Source of the DNA: Pseudomonas psychrophila HA-4
GTDB taxonomy: Bacteria; Pseudomonadota; Gammaproteobacteria; Pseudomonadales; Pseudomonadaceae
Assembly: GCF_000282975.1 (NCBI RefSeq)
Contig: NZ_ALJC01000114.1
Location: 1 to 64,000, forward strand
Direction: 5' to 3'
Length of the DNA: 64,000 nt
Shown in pieces: positions 61,328-64,000 of this stretch (positions are counted from its first letter, which is position 1; each line of letters starts with the position of its first letter). The notes under the pieces were generated by a model. The model was not told the DNA's origin. It saw only the letters and a list, made by a program, of their open reading frames with translations, and did no database searches. Position numbers and translations under genes: made by a program.

Positions 61328-61906
61328 ATGCTACCTCTATTACTCGCTTCAAGCTCGGTTTATCGCCGCGAACTGCTGTCGCGCCTGCGACTGACTTTCA
61401 GCTGCAGTTCACCCGACATCGACGAGAGCCACCGCCTTGGCGAGCCCGCTCACGAGCTGGTTAAACGCCTATCCCTGGAAAAAGCCCAGGCACTTGCCAC
61501 AAGCCATCCCGCGCACCTGATCATCGGTTCCGACCAGGTCGCTGTACTCAACGACCAGATCATCGGTAAGCCCCACACCTTCGACAAGGCCCGCCAGCAA
61601 CTGCTGAACGCCAGCGGCGCCAGTGTGACCTTCCTTACCGGCCTGACCCTACTCAACAGCCAGAACGGCCAGTACCAGACCGACTGCGTACCCTTTACCG
61701 TTCACATGCGCACACTCACCTCAGAACAGATCGAACGCTACCTGCACGCAGAAGAGCCCTACGACTGCGCAGGCAGCTTTAAAGCAGAAGGTTTGGGCGT
61801 GAGCCTGTTCCAGCGCACCGAAGGCGATGACGCTACCAGCCTCGTGGGTTTGCCACTGATACGCCTGGTCGACATGCTGCTGGCCCAAGGCGTTGATATT
61901 CCGTGA
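61328..61906 (+). CDS. Maf-like nucleotide pyrophosphatase (YceF subgroup)
   Basis: The 192-residue enzyme starts MLPLLLASSSVYRRELLSRL with the Maf motif SSSxxR. It also has FSCSSPDIDESHRLGEP and IIGSDQVAVLNDQIIGKPH. The place next to yceD-rpmF and the motif fit the YceF group, which hydrolyses 7-methyl-GTP. It is divergent from yceD. Confidence 0.9.
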   Translation: MLPLLLASSSVYRRELLSRLRLTFSCSSPDIDESHRLGEPAHELVKRLSLEKAQALATSHPAHLIIGSDQVAVLNDQIIGKPHTFDKARQQLLNASGASVTFLTGLTLLNSQNGQYQTDCVPFTVHMRTLTSEQIERYLHAEEPYDCAGSFKAEGLGVSLFQRTEGDDATSLVGLPLIRLVDMLLAQGVDIP

Positions 61907-61970
61907 CCCGCATCACTGGCGCCACACCTCGGCGACAGCCCTCAGCAGCAAAACGGACAGTACACGCGTA

Positions 61971-62001
61971 AAAAAACCGGCAACCACATGAGCGCCGGTT
62001 T
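61971..62001 (-). terminator. Terminator of sppA, shared with maf
   Basis: AAACCGGC and GCCGGTTT enclose a 12-base loop. On the minus strand T6 follows, so it mainly ends the sppA operon. Confidence 0.8.
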
Positions 62002-62052
62002 AATTAAGAAGCCAATACCGCGGATCAAGACCTGTTAGCCATGACCGCATAC

Positions 62053-63042
62053 TCAGCGCAGTGTCGGCCCCTGAAAACCCATCCACATGGCCAATTGCTC
62101 TGCCACGCTGGCGCCCAGTTTTTTCGAGAAGCGGTCGAAAGTTGATTCTTGCACCGTAAAGTCAACCAGCTCTTTTTCGCCGATCACGTCACGCGCAACC
62201 GAACTGGCACTGCCTAGACCATCGATCAAGCCCAACGGCAGCGCTTGCTGACCGGTCCAGACCAGCCCCGAGAACAACTCAGGATGTTCTTTGTCTTTCA
62301 AGCGATCTCCGCGACCTTGCTTGACACTGGCAATGAACTGTTCGTGCGTAGTGTTCAGCACACCCTGCCAGAACTTGGTTTCATCCGGCTTTTCAGGTTC
62401 AAACGGATCAAGAAAGGCCTTGTGCTCACCCGACGTGTAAGCTCGACGCTCAACACCCAGTTTTTCCATCGTACCGACGAAGCCAAAGCCGGCCGCCGTC
62501 ACACCAATCGAACCCACAAGACTCGCCTTGTCGGCGTAAATCTGATCGGCTGCACTGGCAATGTAATACGCACCAGAAGCCCCCAGATCGGAAATCACGG
62601 CATATACCTTGATTTCAGGGTGCAAGCCACGCAAACGACGAATTTCGTCGTAGACATAGCCCGACTGCACCGGACTGCCGCCAGGGCTGTTGATGCGCAG
62701 CACTACGCCCTTAACCTTGGGGTCTTCAAACGCAGCCTGCAAACTGGTGACCAGATTGTCAGCACTGGCGGCTTCTTTATCAGCAATCACGCCTCGCACA
62801 TCAATCAATGCGGTATAGCCCGTGCCCTTGGTTGCAGTGCGTTCCATATCCAGAAACGGCGTAAACACAAGCAACACCACAATCAGATACAAGAACGTCA
62901 GTGACTTGAAGAAAATACCCCAGCGACGCGCACGACGCTGTTCCTGCACACCCGCCAACAAGGTTTTTTCCAACAACTTCCAGCTCTTATCATCACCGAC
63001 TGTCGACTCAGCCTCCGCAGGCGCCTTCCATTGATCAACCAT
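62053..63042 (-). CDS. sppA: Signal peptide peptidase-like S49 protease
   Basis: The 329-residue protein has one membrane helix (SLTFLYLIVVLLVFTPFLDM) and an S49 domain. The Ser is in SDLGASGAYYIASAADQIYA. The conserved VLRINSPGGSPVQSGYVYDE precedes it, and KASLVGSIGVTAAGF follows. It degrades leftover signal peptides in the membrane. The start at 63042 (MVDQWKAPAEAES) is preferred. Confidence 0.92.
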   Translation of the reverse strand: MVDQWKAPAEAESTVGDDKSWKLLEKTLLAGVQEQRRARRWGIFFKSLTFLYLIVVLLVFTPFLDMERTATKGTGYTALIDVRGVIADKEAASADNLVTSLQAAFEDPKVKGVVLRINSPGGSPVQSGYVYDEIRRLRGLHPEIKVYAVISDLGASGAYYIASAADQIYADKASLVGSIGVTAAGFGFVGTMEKLGVERRAYTSGEHKAFLDPFEPEKPDETKFWQGVLNTTHEQFIASVKQGRGDRLKDKEHPELFSGLVWTGQQALPLGLIDGLGSASSVARDVIGEKELVDFTVQESTFDRFSKKLGASVAEQLAMWMGFQGPTLR

Positions 63043-63062
63043 GCTCCACCCCAGCAAAAACG

Positions 63063-63725
63063 TTAATTAACCTGCCGACTCAGCCAGGCACGCAACTCAG
63101 GAAAACTATCAATAGCCAATCGCGGTTCAAACGTGAGCAAACGCTCAATAGGTTGAGCACCATAGCTCACAGCTACAGAGTCAATGCCCGCATTGCGCGC
63201 CATCAGCAAATCAAAGGAGGCATCCCCCACCATCAAGGCTTGCCGAGACGAGACGTCGCAATGCCCCAGAATTTGATTCAGCATCAAAGGGTCAGGCTTG
63301 CTGGCAGTTTCATCCGCCGCCCGCGTGACATCAAAGAAACACTCCCAGCCATGCGACTTGAGTACACGATCAAGCCCGCGGCGCGCCTTGCCCGTCGCAA
63401 CAGCCAAGCGATAGCCATCAGCACGCAAAGCCTCAAGCGAATCAGCCACACCAGGAAACAACGGAGAAGGCTCGGCGTCCATCGAGATGTAGACATCGGC
63501 ATAGTGCTGGCGAAAGGCAACCACCTCGGCCTCGGTCATATCGGGATAAAGCGTCAGGATGGCTTCAGGCAAGCCCAAACCAATAATCCCCTTGACTGCC
63601 CCTTCATCACGCTCAGGGCGTCTCGAGCGCTGCGCTGCAGCTTGCATCGCGGTAACAATCCGACCAACGGAATCAGCCAGCGTGCCATCCCAGTCAAAAA
63701 TCAGCAGCTTGTACTCACTCAGCAC
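63063..63725 (-). CDS. HAD superfamily hydrolase
   Basis: The 220-residue enzyme has LLIFDWDGTLADSVGRIV (nucleophile Asp), the VATGKARRGLDRVLKSHG motif, and KPDPLMLNQI and VGDASFDLLMARNAGI for the later HAD motifs. It is phosphoglycolate phosphatase-like. It starts at a GTG overlapping the rluC end and is the PA2974 equivalent. Confidence 0.92.
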   Translation of the reverse strand: MLSEYKLLIFDWDGTLADSVGRIVTAMQAAAQRSRRPERDEGAVKGIIGLGLPEAILTLYPDMTEAEVVAFRQHYADVYISMDAEPSPLFPGVADSLEALRADGYRLAVATGKARRGLDRVLKSHGWECFFDVTRAADETASKPDPLMLNQILGHCDVSSRQALMVGDASFDLLMARNAGIDSVAVSYGAQPIERLLTFEPRLAIDSFPELRAWLSRQVN

Positions 63726-64000
63726 TCAGGCGCTCCACCGTTTTGGCCCACATGTCATCTACCGGCGCCTGTAGCTTCAGCTCGCCGCCATCCGGCAACG
63801 GCACCGTCAGCATGTAGGCATGCAAAAACAAGCGTTTGCCACCCAAATCGCGGATTTCTTTAGAGAAGCCTTCGTCGCCGTATTTGGTATCACCGGCAAT
63901 ACAATGACCCGCATGCAACGTGTGCACACGAATCTGGTGAGTCCGACCGGTAATCGGCTTGGCTTCGATCATGGTGGCAAAATCGCCGAAGCGACGCAGC
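63715..64000 (-). CDS. rluC: 23S rRNA pseudouridine synthase RluC, C-terminal part
   Basis: The visible 94 residues (PITGRTHQIRVHTLHAGHCI, then AGDTKYGDEGFSKEI and the VERLSAE end) are the C-terminal part of an RluA-family enzyme. The N-terminal S4 domain and catalytic Asp are outside the window. The neighbouring gene order identifies it as RluC, which makes pseudouridines 955, 2504 and 2580 in E. coli 23S rRNA. Confidence 0.92.
   Translation of the reverse strand, partial: LRRFGDFATMIEAKPITGRTHQIRVHTLHAGHCIAGDTKYGDEGFSKEIRDLGGKRLFLHAYMLTVPLPDGGELKLQAPVDDMWAKTVERLSAE

Noticed and set aside
1..64000. CRISPR arrays, rRNA operons, complete insertion sequences
   Set aside because: No regularly spaced repeats with unique spacers, no rRNA sequence and no intact transposase were seen.

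Overview
The window reads as a Pseudomonas chromosome of the fluorescens/putida type. The evidence is the gene order etfA-etfB-etfQO ... TetR - RgsA sRNA - tatD - holB - tmk - mltG - pabC - fabF - acpP - fabG - fabD - plsX - rpmF - yceD - maf - sppA - HAD hydrolase - rluC, which I know from P. aeruginosa as roughly PA2951-PA2975. Pseudomonas-type REP hairpins and a DUF6124 gene support this. The species cannot be set from the sequence by eye.

Region 1 (1-3450) is an accessory junction. It holds the end of a DUF6124 gene, a structured 137-base element, an intact DinJ-YafQ toxin-antitoxin pair, a REP hairpin followed at once by a decayed relBE pair, and a low-GC orphan gene of 449 codons.

Region 2 (3460-23867) is a P2-like integrated element whose right end lies by tRNA-Ser(GGA). 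The tail genes run in P2 order V-W-J-I-H-G-FI-FII-E/E'-T-U-D, including a slippery T TTT TTG for a -1 frameshift fusing E to E'. Everything P2 carries upstream of V (portal, terminase, capsid, head completion, lysis, R, S) is absent from the window. After D come a YafO-type toxin with a short partner, a secreted protein of four Cys-rich repeats, and a small hidden ORF. Then follow a repressor/Cro switch, an Ogr/Delta activator, a zinc-Toprim-helicase replication protein, an Arc-like protein, a tyrosine integrase and a frameshifted cargo gene. The element looks like a head-less prophage or tailocin that still keeps its own control, replication and integration modules.

Region 3 (24100-36250) is ordinary host DNA: crotonase, plsC, corA, a glutamine amidotransferase, a molybdopterin-fold/cytochrome c protein, an alpha/beta hydrolase, an IS66 tnpA remnant, rraB, a START protein, a YkgJ-type protein, a MocR regulator and an OmpA/DUF4398 lipoprotein pair beside a periplasmic binding protein.

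Region 4 (36380-40450) encodes the electron-transfer flavoprotein (etfBA) and its quinone oxidoreductase, transcribed divergently. A 159-bp MITE-like palindrome and a PsrA-type operator with a strong promoter lie between them.

Region 5 (40547-50379) is a lineage-specific insert in the conserved order: AraC regulator, alcohol dehydrogenase, and a galactonate catabolic cluster (IclR regulator, dgoT, dgoD, dgoA, dgoK) with a 15-bp palindromic operator candidate. DUF1285, DUF4823 and moaA follow.

Region 6 (50494-64000) is the conserved TetR - RgsA - tatD - holB - fab/plsX - rpmF - maf - sppA - rluC block. The pilZ gene normally found between holB and tatD is missing.
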